From: Bretschneidera sinensis
Taxonomy: Eukaryota; Streptophyta; Magnoliopsida; Brassicales; Akaniaceae
Length of the DNA: 64,000 nucleotides
Assembly (NCBI GenBank): GCA_023935145.1
Contig: CM043700.1
Span: forward strand, 82,001-146,000
Reading direction: 5' to 3'
Shown here one piece after another: positions 1-10,316 of this stretch. Every line of letters starts with the position of its first letter. Positions within the stretch are counted from its first letter, which is position 1. A model generated the notes under the pieces. It did not search any database. It saw nothing but the letters and a program-made list of their open reading frames with translations, and was not told the DNA's origin. The position numbers and the translations under genes were made by a program.

Positions 1-258
1 AAAATTTGAATCAAGAGTGGAAATAGGGAACGAACCTAAGGAGGATTCCCGGAACCTTGTTATTTCTTATTTATATTCTTCGTTATATTCGCACAACTCT
101 TTTACACAATATTGCATTATCAAAACTCATATTCTCTCATCTAATCATTATCGTTAGTGTTAAAGTTTACACCTTCTTTCTTAATTAACTTGTTTCCCTG
201 TGGAATCGACACCCCAAAGTTATACTACAATAACCGTGTTATACTTTGGGCGTAATCA
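1..258 (+). mobile_element. LTR fragment, C/K family, 3' part
   Basis: The stretch is the reverse complement of the first ~260 bases of the LTRs at 29624 and 32567, including the block around 'GGAATCGACACCCCAAAG'. It ends in CTTTGGGCGTAATCA, the LTR terminus of that family, so this copy lies in plus orientation and 258 is its true 3' end. The 5' part is outside the window. No coding potential is seen. Confidence 0.8.
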
Positions 259-984
259 GGTAGGTGGGAACCATGGTTATTTATGTGTTTAGAATTTTTT
301 TTTGCAATGATATGTTTAGAACTTTAGTTCAAAGCATTAGGGACTATAAGCATGCACAAAATAACAATAGATAAGTAATTTTAAAAAGAGAATCTAGGAC
401 CAATTCCAAAACAGTGGGTTGTGGGTCAACAAAACATCAAAACCATTATTTTAAGCATGTAAACAAAACAGTAATGGGGACAAGGGACCACTACTCTTTC
501 TCTACCTCTTTATCTCTTATGGCTCTCCGCGCATGTTGCTTTGTGTAGCTCTCTATGTCACTCTCTGTTTCACTCTCTGTCCTCTCTTGACTTTTTTTCT
601 TCCCTCTCTCTCGTCATTTCTAAGAGAAAGAATGAGGTTTTGTTTTTGTTCTAAAGAAAGTAAGGGTTTTGATGTGAAAAGAATGGACTTTTATGTTTGT
701 ACAACCTCTGTTTCAAAAATGGTCCCCAGCCCCTACTTACTCTTTTTATAAGTCCTTCGTCCCCACAACAGTTTTGTTTACATGCTTAAAAGAATCGTTT
801 TGATGTTTTGTTGACCCACAACCCATTGTTTCGAAATTGGTCCCTGATTCTCTTTTTAAAATTACTTATCTATTGTTATTTTGTACATGTTTATGGTCCC
901 TAATGGTTTGAACTAAAGTTCTAAACATATCAGTGCAAAAAAAAAATTATGAATACATAAACAACCATGGTTCCCACTTACCCA
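259..984. mobile_element. Element with ~235-bp terminal inverted repeats (MITE or foldback)
   Basis: Bases 259-~491 and ~750-984 are near-perfect reverse complements. Both arms carry GTGGGAACCATGGTT at the outer end and TAAGCATGTAAACAAAAC near the inner end. The 260-bp loop is CT-rich; its one short reading frame (533-751) is low complexity and is not called a gene. No transposase is present, so it would be non-autonomous. Arms this long fit MULE-like or foldback elements. A clean target duplication is not resolved: CGTAA occurs at 251-255 and 985-989, but the left copy is also part of the LTR end. Confidence 0.75.
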
Positions 985-1194
985 CGTAAGGAAATAAAAT
1001 ATGTTAATTAATGAAAGTATATTTTGGTACATGCAACTCTAGAAGCTTTATTTTTCAACATGTTTTATGTTTACATGTTTAAACGTTATTTACTACATTA
1101 AAGAAGAAAAAATTGATCGAATCTTACGATTCGATTCACGATTCGCTAAAATAGGATTTCGATTCACAAATTGACAACTATGGATTGATTTGAC

Positions 1195-2640
1195 AAAGTA
1201 GGGGTCATGATCATATTGATTTACCATTGTCGGAACGCTCCTTTACTGGGTCAAGTTTCAGGGAAGTTTCTTCATTCTCTAGGATTGATCACTTCCTTGT
1301 CACTGGCTGTTGGGAAGCTCTCTTTTCGGGTTTGATCTAGAAGCTTTTATCGGGCCCTACCCCGGATCATCATCCTATTGTTTTTGAAGTAGGGGGCTTG
1401 CAGTGGGGCCCGACCCCATTCCAATTTGAGAGTATGTGGCTGAAAGTGAATGGCTTTCGTGATCCAGTCAAAGGGTGGCATTGTGGGTGGTTATGCTAGT
1501 TTTGTGGTGGCCTCAAAGTTAAAATCCTTGAAAGAGGATTTTAACACAAAGATACTTTCGGAAATGTGACTTCTTTGCTAAATGCTTTATTGGGGGAGAT
1601 TAATGGACTTGATGAGAAGGAGATTGTGGAGGATCTTTCAAGGGAGGACAAAGAAAGGAGGGGTTGGGTTAAGAAGGAACTATCTAAGCTCATTTCCATG
1701 GAAGAAATCTCGTGGCGTTAAAAGTCAAGAGAAATTTGGCTCCAAGAGGGAGATAAGAACACAAAGTTTTTCTATCGTATGGCCAATGCTTATCGGTGTT
1801 ATAACTTTATTAGCTCAATTGAGTTTAATGGTACTACGTTTGAGGTGGAGGCGGGTATGAAAGAGGCAATTTGTGATTTCTACAAGGATCTCAATACGGA
1901 AATATGTGATAGTAGGCCGAATTTGGATGGATTTGTTTTTTCTTTTTTTTTTTCTTTCTAATATTGATGATGAGGAAGCAAGGTGGCTTGAGCGGCCTTT
2001 TAATGAGGTGGAGGGTCTTGTAGCTCTCCGAGAGTGTGATGGTGATAAAGCTCCGGGCCCCGATGGTTTTACTATGGCGTTTCTAGTTCACAATTGAGAA
2101 GTGCTTAAAAGGGATATTCTTAGATTATATGCGGACTTCCATTGTTTGGGAGAGTTTGTGGGGAGTCTTAACTCTACTTTTATTGTCCTTATCCCGAATA
2201 AAGTTGATGCCTCCAATGTCAAACTTCAGGCCCATTAGTCTTATGGGGTGTATCGGTCTCAACTCGGGAGGAAGAACCGTTAAGAGACATAAAACCATCC
2301 ATTCTGGTTCTAAATTTAGTCAAATAAAATGCTTAGCTAATTCCATGAATCTAACTAAAAAATCATTTCTTCTTCCAATTTTTCGATCTTCCCATTCATT
2401 TTCCGTGGGACCTTCTTCTCTTAATTCTTTCCATTCTACCAACAAATAATCTATAATAATTCGCAAATCTAGATAGGCTAATTGTTCTCGGATATAAGCT
2501 CTTATCAAAGGTTCTTACTTCTAGATTGAAGAAAATAATTTGGAAAGTGACGAGTCCCCTCTAAAATGGCAAATCTTGGATGCTATTTTGATTGCTAATG
2601 AAGTTGTGGACGGTCACAACACTCATAAAGTTTATGAAGG
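1195..2640 (+). pseudogene. LINE (L1-type non-LTR retrotransposon) relic
   Basis: Conceptual translation across several frames gives pieces of a plant L1 ORF2. From ~1210 there is the end of the endonuclease region (…SRIDHFLVTG…). From ~1700 comes the pre-RT segment with SREIWLQEGDKNTKFFYRMAN. At ~2043 is the RT signature GDKAPGPDGF, followed by [11 protein letters not shown] and [12 protein letters not shown]. After an insert at 2255-2500 the RT resumes with [12 protein letters not shown] and IANEVVD at ~2580-2620. Multiple stops and frameshifts make it a dead fragment. Palm-domain catalytic motifs and the 3' tail are missing. Confidence 0.85.
2255..2500 (-). pseudogene. rpoC1: Nuclear plastid DNA: fragment of chloroplast rpoC1
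   Basis: The minus strand encodes [46 protein letters not shown] and, after a changed segment, [10 protein letters not shown] and VLPPELR. This is the order found in the plastid RNA polymerase beta-prime subunit upstream of its catalytic domain. The fragment has substitutions, for example a stop where an Arg is expected after KHFI, so it is a decayed NUPT. The LINE RT reads [12 protein letters not shown] on one side and [11 protein letters not shown] on the other, which places the insertion inside the LINE. Confidence 0.85.
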
Positions 2641-2940
2641 TTGTATATATTGAATTGCATTATACTAAACTATTTAATTTGATTGGTCTGGTTTAGTAAA
2701 AGAAAACTTGATGGGCTTTGAATGATAAATAATAAATTTCCTTCTAATACAGTTTACAAATTTTGTTACCAAACAGGTTTTGTTTTTGTTTTTTTTTTTT
2801 TTTTAATTTTGAAAAGAAAAAATAAACAAAACAAGAAAAAAAACAATTGGAAATTGGAAACGATATCAAAAGCTACCTTAGTAATATCTTTTATCCAGAA
2901 CAATCTTGGTTGTATAAACCATAGAGTCCAGTAATCTTAC

Positions 2941-3055
2941 CTGTCCTTGTTCCGCTCTAAAAGTTGACAGAAATCTTCAGCAGCTGCACGCATATGCAGA
3001 AACAGAGGCAGCTTTGTGGCATACGCTAATTCAAACTGCTTCTCGAAATAGCTAG
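2941..3055 (-). pseudogene. TatD-type nuclease, internal exon (downstream)
   Basis: Minus-strand translation contains SYFEKQFELAYATKLP, LFLHMRAAAEDF and QLLERNKDR, matching plant TatD-family metal-dependent deoxyribonucleases. The first base follows an AG acceptor (3056-3057) and the last is followed by GTAAG (2940-2936). The next conserved exon, expected to encode FTGGV…HSFTG, was not found. The 300 bases downstream are AT-rich and lead into the LINE relic, so the gene appears truncated. Confidence 0.75.
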
Positions 3056-3178
3056 CTTTCACAATGTGGGTAGATGATACAAGCATGGAACCATTTGAAT
3101 GTAGAATAATGAAAAACTATATAAATATGAAAGAAGGAACACAGTTCTAAGAAATATTTCTCTCTACAACCACTTAAC

Positions 3179-3248
3179 TCTTTTGATTGTCAGATGGGCA
3201 AAAGTGGAGCCTGTCGTAATCCAATCCACATTCACCAATTGCCACCAC
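3179..3248 (-). pseudogene. TatD-type nuclease, internal exon (upstream)
   Basis: The exon encodes [23 protein letters not shown], the conserved TatD block with metal-ligand Glu (GEC) and the GLDYDR motif. It is bounded by AG (before 3248) and GT (3178-3177). Joining to 2941-3055 keeps the frame through a split codon (A|CT). The 123-bp intron is typical for plants. No upstream exon (signature DIAVNFTD or GVHPTRC) was found in 3250-3775. Read as a two-exon remnant of a nuclear gene. Confidence 0.75.
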
Positions 3249-3255
3249 CTTTAGT

Positions 3256-3775
3256 TCAATACGAAATAACAATATAAATAGTAATTCAAGCCAAAATATG
3301 TCTGGAAAACTCAGAACTGCCTTCTAATGAAAAAAAAGAGCAATAGCATAATCTAACCATTGGTGTAGCATACAGACATGGTGTTCACTTATTAAACACA
3401 CATGATTTGATAGATATTAATGACAAAGTCATAACTCAATACGCAGATTGTTGAAAGCTTCCAAATTCTATGAATTATAAGAATTCATCTTCAAAAGCAC
3501 GAAGTTTATACGAAAGTGCAAGGCAAATTGAACTATATATTAAAACTAATGTCAGATTTAAGTGACTGAAAATGAGATTCGATATGTTGTAGTTAATAAT
3601 GATAACTTTCAATCATCATATAGAATAAAAAACTAATGTTTAAAGTCCTCCACAAGTTTTCCTAGTAAACTTCAACATCTAAATATGATGAACGGAAATA
3701 GAAATAGCTACTCTTCAAACTAAGAAGTTACACAATTGTTGAATAACATGAATTGTTTATATATGAAAGCATATA
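3256..3775. other. AT-rich noncoding DNA
   Basis: I see no coding similarity, repeat or transposon end here. The 3' part abuts the LTR of element G. It could be intron or upstream sequence of the TatD remnant. Confidence 0.5.
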
Positions 3776-4144
3776 TGATGGAGAACACGAGGAAAATTAG
3801 AATTAGGGATTTTACTCTAAGAATTGGGGGATATTTTAATAATGTAATCAGTAAATATTATGTGTATCTAGGTGTAGTTAATTTTCATATTCCAGTTTCC
3901 TTATTAGTCTATGACTAGGGTTGAGATCTCTATATAAGAGATGTCCCTATGTCATTTGTAGTTCGCTTGGAATTAATAAAATAAGATTATCGAAATCCAA
4001 CTCTGTGATTGAATTGTTCCGCGTCATATGATTTGATTGCGGGTTTCACGTCTATGTGATTTGGATTGCGGTTCCCATGTGATTTGGATCGTTTTATCTT
4101 TAATTTCCTTGTTTTTACAATTCTTTACCTATTGTACAGCGTCA
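3776..4144 (+). repeat. Element G, 5' LTR
   Basis: Starts TGATGGAGAACACGAGG and ends in AGCGTCA, two bases before the initiator-Met PBS. It has a TATA-like TCTATATAAGAG near 3930 and a polyadenylation-like AATAAAATAAG near 3977, in the order expected for U3-R-U5. The same blocks recur at 5542-5919 and 5924-6163. Confidence 0.8.
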
Positions 4145-4146
4145 AG

Positions 4147-4160
4147 TGGTATCAGAGCCA
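4147..4160 (+). promoter_or_regulatory. Primer binding site, tRNA-iMet type
   Basis: TGGTATCAGAGCCA lies two bases after the 5' LTR and matches the 3' end of plant initiator tRNA-Met, the usual minus-strand primer of many copia elements and chromoviruses. Confidence 0.85.
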
Positions 4161-4739
4161 GAATCTCGATCCCCCATCATTGCCCCATCGCACCAAAATC
4201 CATCTGAAGACATCCACCCAAACACATCCTAAAACCAAATCAGCTTTGAAAAAACAAACCATTACAAAAAACAAAATCGCATACAGTAGCATAGTCACCT
4301 GAGTTCTTGCCGTCGTCTGCCTTACGAGCTTGACACCACCACCACCCGACGTAGGATCCCCAGGCGATCAAAACCTGGCAACACCTTCACGAACCGCCGT
4401 TCCAACGACCGTCGCACACCTATCGAGTCATTTTTGGGTCTACCGTGCTCGATCCAACACTTCCAGCCATCGAACGGACTAGACAACGCCACCACTGTGA
4501 CCCACTACCCATTTCTGGTGTAACCCCATAAGCTCGGACCGCCCCGCCTCCTATCAGCCGCGACCTGTTTGATCTTTCATGGCCAGATCCGTCGCCTCCG
4601 CCCACCACCCGGCCCAGCCACCACCACCAACGTGAGCGACGAGCCATTTCTGACTAACCCCAGGGGCTCGACTCCGATCTACCACGAATCCAACTGCTTG
4701 GATCCGTTCCGCAAGCCAGCTTAGACACCTGACCCAAGT

Positions 4740-4870
4740 TTGTCAATAGCTCCAAGCCGAGCCGTGAGCAGACCAAGCCGAGCCAAGAACAGCCTGAGCT
4801 GAGCCGAGCTAATACCAGAGCCATATCTGAGCCAAGCTGATACAAGAGCCATATTTGAGCCGAGCTAAAC
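4740..4870 (+). repeat. Degenerate short tandem repeats (GAGCCGAGC type)
   Basis: Imperfect reiterations of AGCCGAGC and of a longer unit containing CCAGAGCCATAT occur inside element G. They probably arose by slippage in its untranslated leader. Confidence 0.5.
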
Positions 4871-4970
4871 CATTTAAAAAAAATAGTTGCCTCTGATACT
4901 TTGGAAAAGATTCAGTTTTGCAAGATCAAATTTTGAATGATTACAAGAGTATAGGTGAGTTAAGATCTCA

Positions 4971-5375
4971 ATGGATAAGGTATGGATCACACTCTTTTTG
5001 TTAACGTTGGAAGAGGAATATAAAGTACTTGGTTGTTGTGTTCGTATTAAGGAGCAAAATCTGGCACACCTATATCGGCAATATGAGACAGCCCCAAGCA
5101 AGGTTGAAGTCCATGCTAAAGAAGAGATTCAAGTTCAAACCAAGATGTCGACAAAGATGATACAAGTCGACGACCAGCTTTATGTTGTTGAACATATTAA
5201 GCCAGTTCCATGTGAGGTTATCTTAATCAAACTAATCCAGCCAAATGACAAGTTTGTTGAGCACATTGATGCGGTTGAAAAGGTTCGAGATAAACAGGAA
5301 GATAAGGTTGATTGTAAGAGTGAAGCTCTAGTGGATATATATGTCCTTGATATTGAGTTTATCCTCCCTAACTGA
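4971..5375 (+). CDS. Hypothetical 134-aa ORF inside element G
   Basis: An uninterrupted frame starts at ATG 4971 and stops at 5373-5375. The product is hydrophilic and rich in Lys, Glu, Val and Ile (…VDDQLYVVEHIKPVPCEV…), with no membrane segment or catalytic motif I recognise. It ends ~165 bp before the 3' LTR, where a retroelement polyprotein would end, so it may be a diverged C-terminal piece of a lost polyprotein or a chance frame. Function unknown. Confidence 0.35.
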   Translation: MDKVWITLFLLTLEEEYKVLGCCVRIKEQNLAHLYRQYETAPSKVEVHAKEEIQVQTKMSTKMIQVDDQLYVVEHIKPVPCEVILIKLIQPNDKFVEHIDAVEKVRDKQEDKVDCKSEALVDIYVLDIEFILPN

Positions 5376-5541
5376 TTTCAAGTACCTCGACAACAAACGT
5401 TTCTAGTGAAAAAGTTTTTACCTTGTAGTGACTTCGCCTTCAAAGACTTTCATAACCATGTTTTGTTTCTCTACGCCTCAGAGCTCTTACTCCTGGAACA
5501 TTTTTCAACTCGAGGATGAGTTCTTTCTAAGTGGTGGAGAA

Positions 5542-5919
5542 TGATGAAGAACACGAGGAAGATTAGAATTAGGGATTTTAATATCGGAATTGGGAGATAT
5601 TTTAATAATATAATCAAAAAATATTATAGGTATCTAGGTGTAGTTAATTTTCATATTTCAGTTTACTTTCTTATTTTAGTTTCCTTATCGGTCTAGAACT
5701 AGATCTAGACATCCTTGTGCCATTTGTAGTTAGCTTGGAATTAATAAAATGAGATTATCGAAATCAAACTCTATGATTGAGATGTTTCGCGCCATGTTAT
5801 TTGGTTGTGGTTTTCGCGTCCATGTGATTTGGATTGCGGTTTCCATGTGATTTGGGAAGATGGATCATCTTATCTTAATTTCCTTGTTTTTACAATTCTT
5901 TGCCAACTGTACTACGTCA
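5542..5919 (+). repeat. Element G, second LTR
   Basis: TGATGAAGAACACGAGG to TACGTCA; same order of blocks as 3776-4144 with scattered differences. It is preceded by the purine-rich GTGGTGGAGAA expected for a polypurine tract. Confidence 0.8.
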
Positions 5920-5923
5920 AGAA

Positions 5924-6163
5924 TGATGGAGAACACGAGGAAGATTAGAATTATGGATTTTAATCTAGGTATTGGGGCATATTTTAATTATGGGGATAAT
6001 TATGTAATCAAGGGTATCTAGGTGTAGTTAATTTTCATATTTCAGTTTTCTTATCAGTTTAGGATCGGGTTTTTAAGATCTCTATATTAGAGATGTCCCT
6101 ATGTCATTTGTAGTCAGCTTAGAATTAATAAAAATGAGATTATTGAAATCAAACACTTTGTGA
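5924..6163 (+). repeat. Element G, third LTR copy, 3'-truncated
   Basis: A third LTR copy starts four bases (AGAA) after the second one and runs through the same blocks until ~6163. There the sequence changes abruptly into the gag region of element 0. The last part of the LTR is missing. Confidence 0.75.
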
Positions 6164-6660
6164 TTGTGGGACCAAAAAATTATCCACCAAAGAACAACCC
6201 CTATGCCAACACATACAACCTTGGATGGCAGAATCACCCGAACTTCTCATGGAGCAAGAACCAAAACAGTCAAGGGTAGCAAAGAAACTTCCAACCAGCA
6301 GCCCAAACTGCTCCTGAACCAAAGAAGAATGACCTTGAAAGTCTTGTAAGGCAACTAGCGAATCAACAACAACAACTCATGACTTCCCAAGACCAGTTCA
6401 TGGCAGAAGAAAGGCAATTCCGGACTGAACTAATGCAAACAACAGCAAAGCATGAACAAGTCATCCAAAGGCTAGAGGTATAAATGGGACAAGTGACTAA
6501 AGAGATGAGTAATAGAAAACAAAGTGAGATTCCAGCTCATCAACAACTCAAAGTGGTCACGACTCTCAGAAATGGTAAAGTGATAGGGTTCGATGAATCT
6601 GCAACAGTATCAAAGATGAGTAAAATGGAGAAGGTGAATTCCTACCCTTCCCACAAAGGT
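6164..6660 (+). pseudogene. Element 0 gag C-terminal remnant
   Basis: Translation gives NNPYANTYNLGWQNHPNFSW followed by a Gln-rich, coiled-coil-like segment (LANQQQQL…MAEERQF…HEQVIQRLEV). At least two in-frame stops and a frame change occur near 6650. It matches 14750-15300 of element A. The capsid and zinc-knuckle parts are absent. Confidence 0.75.
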
Positions 6661-6662
6661 TA

Positions 6663-7346
6663 GTGAAACAAAAGAAAGAGAATAAATTGCTTGATATTTT
6701 TGAAACCTTACGAAAAGTTGAAATAAAAATTCCTTTGTTAGATGTAATTCAACATATACCAGCTTATGCTAAATTTCTAAAGGATTGTTGCACTCATAAA
6801 AGGAAATTTCAAGAACATGAAACTGTAGCCTTAACTGAAGAGGTAAGTGCCGTACTATTAAGAAAACTCCCACCAAAAATAAAAGATCCGAGTAGTTTTA
6901 CTATTCCCTGTAGGATAGGTGATCAATTATTTGAGCAAGTATTATTAGATTTGGGAGCGGGTGTAAATTTGCTACCTTACACAGTATTTGAAACCCTAGG
7001 ATTGATAGAGCTACAACCAACTTCCATTACCTTACAGTTAGTAGATAGAAGTATAAAAAGACCTAGGGGTATTATTGAGGACGTCCTAGTGAAGGTAGGT
7101 GAGTTCATTCTACCTGCAGATTTCATTGTGTCAGATATGGAAGAATACCCTATGCCATTACCATTGCCCATCATTTTAGGAAGATCTTTCATGAGAAACA
7201 CTGATACAAAAATTTGTGTGAAAAAGGGTACAGTAAGTATGAAAGTAAATGAAGAGAAAATAGAATTCAAAATATTTGATGCACAAAGATTACCTCAAGA
7301 TGATATGGAATGCTTTAATGTATGTATGATACGCAATTTTGTTTAG
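6663..7346 (+). pseudogene. Element 0 aspartic protease (PR)
   Basis: An open frame of 227 codons contains the retropepsin active site LLDLGAGVNLLP (D-L-G in place of the retroviral D-T-G, as is usual in Athila) and the flap/second-half motif PLPIILGRSFMR. The ATG is simply the first in the open stretch. In the intact element PR would be part of a gag-pol frame. A stop follows CMIRNFV at 7344. Confidence 0.8.
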
Positions 7347-7613
7347 CAAGCTTTTCAGGTCCAGCACGTTGATTCGTTGGAGACTATTCTTACTCCTAGC
7401 CTTACAACTATGAATATTGAGCAAGAACTGGAAGATATCACTAATAGCATCATGAGAGCTGTGCACTTTCTTGAGGCTTCTCCAAAATATTCAAGTAAGT
7501 ATGCTCCTCCATTTGAAACCCTCATCCCTACTAATACCACTCTTCTTCCTTCTATTGTCCAGGCACCAATTTTGGAATTAAAGTAGCTGCCAGAACATTT
7601 AACTTATGCTTAC
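7347..7613 (+). pseudogene. Element 0 PR-RT linker
   Basis: The frame continues downstream of the PR stop (MNIEQELEDI…ASPKYSSKYAPPFETL) and ends in a second stop after PILELK. It corresponds to 15940-16190 of element A and separates PR from RT. Confidence 0.65.
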
Positions 7614-8645
7614 TTGGGAGAGAAGAAAACATTACTGGTAATTTTGGCTGCTAATTTAAGTATTGGAGAGGAAGATAAATTATTAAGAGTTCTAAGGGAG
7701 CACAGATCCGCCATTGGATGGAACATTGCTGACATTAAAGGAATAAGTACGTCAAAGTGCATGCATAATATATACCTTGAGGATGAAGCAAGGCCCACTC
7801 GAGACTCTCAAAGAAGACTTAACCCACACATTAAAGAGGTAATAAAGTCCGAGATATTAAAACTCTTAGATGTTGGCATTATCTACCCTATTTTCGACAG
7901 TAAGTGGGTAAGCCTGGTTCAAGTTGTTCCTAAAAAGAGTGGGATCACAGTAATGAAAAATGAAAATGAAGAGCTCATACCCACAAGAAAAACAACTGGT
8001 TGGAGAGTATGTATTGACTATCGAAGATTAAACAAGGTTACTCGAAAGGATCATTTCCCCTTGCCATTCATTGATCAAATATTAGAAAGATTAGCTGGCC
8101 ACAGCTACTATTGCTTTTTGGATGGGTATAGTGGATATAACCAGATTGCCATAGCACCTGAAGAAAAGAATACCTTCACATACCCTTTAGGTACATTCGC
8201 TTATCGGAGGAAGCCATTTAGATTATGCAACACACCAGCCACTTTTCAAAGATGTATGATGAGCATATTTTCCGATATGGTGGAGAAATACATTGAGGTA
8301 TTCATGAACGACTTCAGTGTCTTTGAGTCCAATTTTGATGAATGCCTAAATCATTTAGAGAGCGTCCTAAAGAGATGTGAAGAAAGTAACTTGGTGCTAA
8401 ATTGGGAGAAATGTCACTTCATGGTTCAACAAGGCATTGTGTTGGGTTACTCCATCTCCAACAGAGGTATTGAGGTAGACAAGGCAAAAATCGATATTAT
8501 TTCAAAGCTACCTCCCCATCACACAGTCAAGGGTGTTAGAAGCTTCCTCGGGCATGTCTGTTTTTATAGAAGATTTATCAAAGACTTCTCCAAGATTTCA
8601 AGACCTCTGTGTGCATTGTTAGCTAAAGATACCAAATTCGAGTAG
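7614..8645 (+). pseudogene. Element 0 reverse transcriptase
   Basis: The frame is open for 343 codons. In order: KWVSLVQVVPKKSG (~7900), WRVCIDYRRLNKVT, YYCFLDGYSGYNQI (first catalytic Asp), YRRKPFRLCNTPATFQRCM and EVFMNDFSV (~8300). The canonical Y/F-x-D-D site reads F-M-N-D, so one catalytic Asp is replaced by Asn and the enzyme is predicted inactive. A stop interrupts just after DTKFE, before the RNase H domain. Confidence 0.85.
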
Positions 8646-9178
8646 ACTGATAATTGTATGACAGCTTTCAACACACTGAAGGATGTTCTAACCTCCAACC
8701 CAATAATGATGGCACCAGATTGGAGCCTTCCATTTGAGTTAATGTGTGATGCTAGTGATTTTGCCTTGGGAGTTGTCCTAGGTCAAAGAGTCAATAAGGT
8801 AACTATGCTATTTACTATGCTTCTAGAACTTTAAATGATACTCAGCTTAACTACTCTACCACTGAAAAAGAATTGTTAGCTGTTATTTTTGCTTTAGAGA
8901 AATTTAGATCATATCTTATTGGCTCTAAAGTCATTGTATACACTGACCATACTGCTTTGAGATATCTGTTTTCTAAGAAAGATGCAAAGCCTAGGTTAAT
9001 CAGATGGGTGCTCCTATTGCAAGAATTTTATTTGGAAATCAAAGACAAGAAGGGCAGTGAGAATGTGGTTGTAGATCACTTATCAAGGCTACCCTATGAG
9101 AATGATACAAATGAGTTGCCCTTAAATGAGAATTTCTCTTATGAACAATTGTTCGCATTAGAGGTAAAAATCCTATAG
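8646..9178 (+). pseudogene. Element 0 RNase H domain (frameshifted)
   Basis: Contains [13 protein letters not shown] (first Asp), [14 protein letters not shown] (Glu) and [13 protein letters not shown] (Asp), then [11 protein letters not shown] frameshift near 8800, between GQRVNKV and AIYYASRTL, splits the domain. A stop follows EVKIL at 9176. Confidence 0.8.
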
Positions 9179-10316
9179 TATGCTGATATTGTCAATTATC
9201 TAACTGTTAAAGTTTTTCCCCCAAGTATGACAACACAAGGAAAGAAGCGGTTAATATCCATGTCTCAACACTACCATTGGGACAATCCTTACCTTTTCAA
9301 ATTCTGTCCAGATCAGATCATTCGGTGGTGTGTCTTAGAAGAGGAGTATTTGAGCTTATTACAACACTACCACCAGTTTGCTTGTGGAGGACATTTTGGG
9401 GTCAAGAAATCAGTACTTAAGGTACTACAATCCGGTTTTTATTGGCCTAATCTATTTAAAGACGCCTTCACATTCTGCAGCTCATGTGATAGATTCCAAC
9501 AGACATATAACATACCATCCTGAAACCAAATGCCCCTACAAAATATCCACATAGTATAACTTTTCAATGTATGGGGCATTGATTTCATGGGTCCCTTCCC
9601 CAATTCCTTTGGTAATTTATATATTCTTGTGGGTGTGGATTATGTGTCTAAATGGGTCGAGGCAATCCCCTCAAAGACTAATGATCACAAAGTGGTGTTG
9701 AAGTTTCTACAAGATAACATTTTTACCCGATTTGGCACACCAAGAGCAATCATCAATGACGGAGGCAGCCACTTCCATCATCATTATTTTGCCACACTCA
9801 TAAAAAAATATGGAATCACCCATAAGGTTGGCACCCCATATCACTCCCAGACTAGTGGCCAAGTGGAGATCAATAACCGAGAAATTAAAAGCATCCTGGA
9901 GAGAACCGTGAATCCTAGTCGAAAGGATTGGTCGTTACGACTCAATGATGCTTTGTGGGCATATAGGACAGAATACAAGACACCAATTGGAATGTCCCCT
10001 TACCGTTTAGTCTTTGAAAACGCATGTCGTCTACCAGTAGAGCTAGAGCATCGGGCATATTAGGCAATTAAACAATTCAACTTTGATATGAAACAAGCGG
10101 ATGAAAAGAGAAGGCTGCACTTAATTGAGCTAGAAGAATTACAGTATGATGCTTATGAGAATGCCAAACTTTATAAGGAAAGGGAGAAGGCCTATCATGA
10201 CAAATAACTAGTGCAAAAAGAGTTTCAAGTTGGACAAAAGGTGCTGCTCTACAACTCAAGATTGAGGCTGTTTCTAGGAAAACTCAAGTCCCGTTGGGCT
10301 GGACCGTATGTGGTTA
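9179..10316 (+). pseudogene. Element 0 integrase
   Basis: The zinc-binding HHCC segment is visible (HYHQFACGGHFG … CSSCD, ~9360-9490). The catalytic DDE triad is also readable: WGIDFMGPF (~9575), IINDGGSHF (~9755) and [12 protein letters not shown] (~9860). Stops occur after YNIPS, HIV, HRAY and YHDK. The C-terminal part ends at ~10316 (AGPYVVTKV), where a deletion joins it to 3' untranslated sequence; element A has ~430 extra bases here. Confidence 0.8.

Larger units (their letters stand above)
3776..5919 (+). mobile_element. Element G: small LTR retrotransposon, probably non-autonomous
   Basis: Two related LTRs (3776-4144 and 5542-5919, ~370 bp, TGATG…GTCA) flank a ~1.4-kb interior. A primer binding site matching initiator tRNA-Met (TGGTATCAGAGCCA, 4147-4160) follows the first LTR. 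A purine tract (GTGGTGGAGAA) precedes the second. The interior has no recognisable gag, protease, RT or integrase, so the element resembles a TRIM/LARD type. The CTCGAGGATGAG segment just before the purine tract resembles the post-integrase end of chromoviruses, so a Ty3/gypsy parent is possible. Confidence 0.75.

Noticed and set aside
533..751. 72-codon frame in the loop of the inverted-repeat element
   Set aside because: Low-complexity CT-rich sequence, no family, no supporting context.
251..989. CGTAA as a 5-bp target duplication of the inverted-repeat element
   Set aside because: The left copy is part of the conserved LTR terminus, so the match is probably chance.
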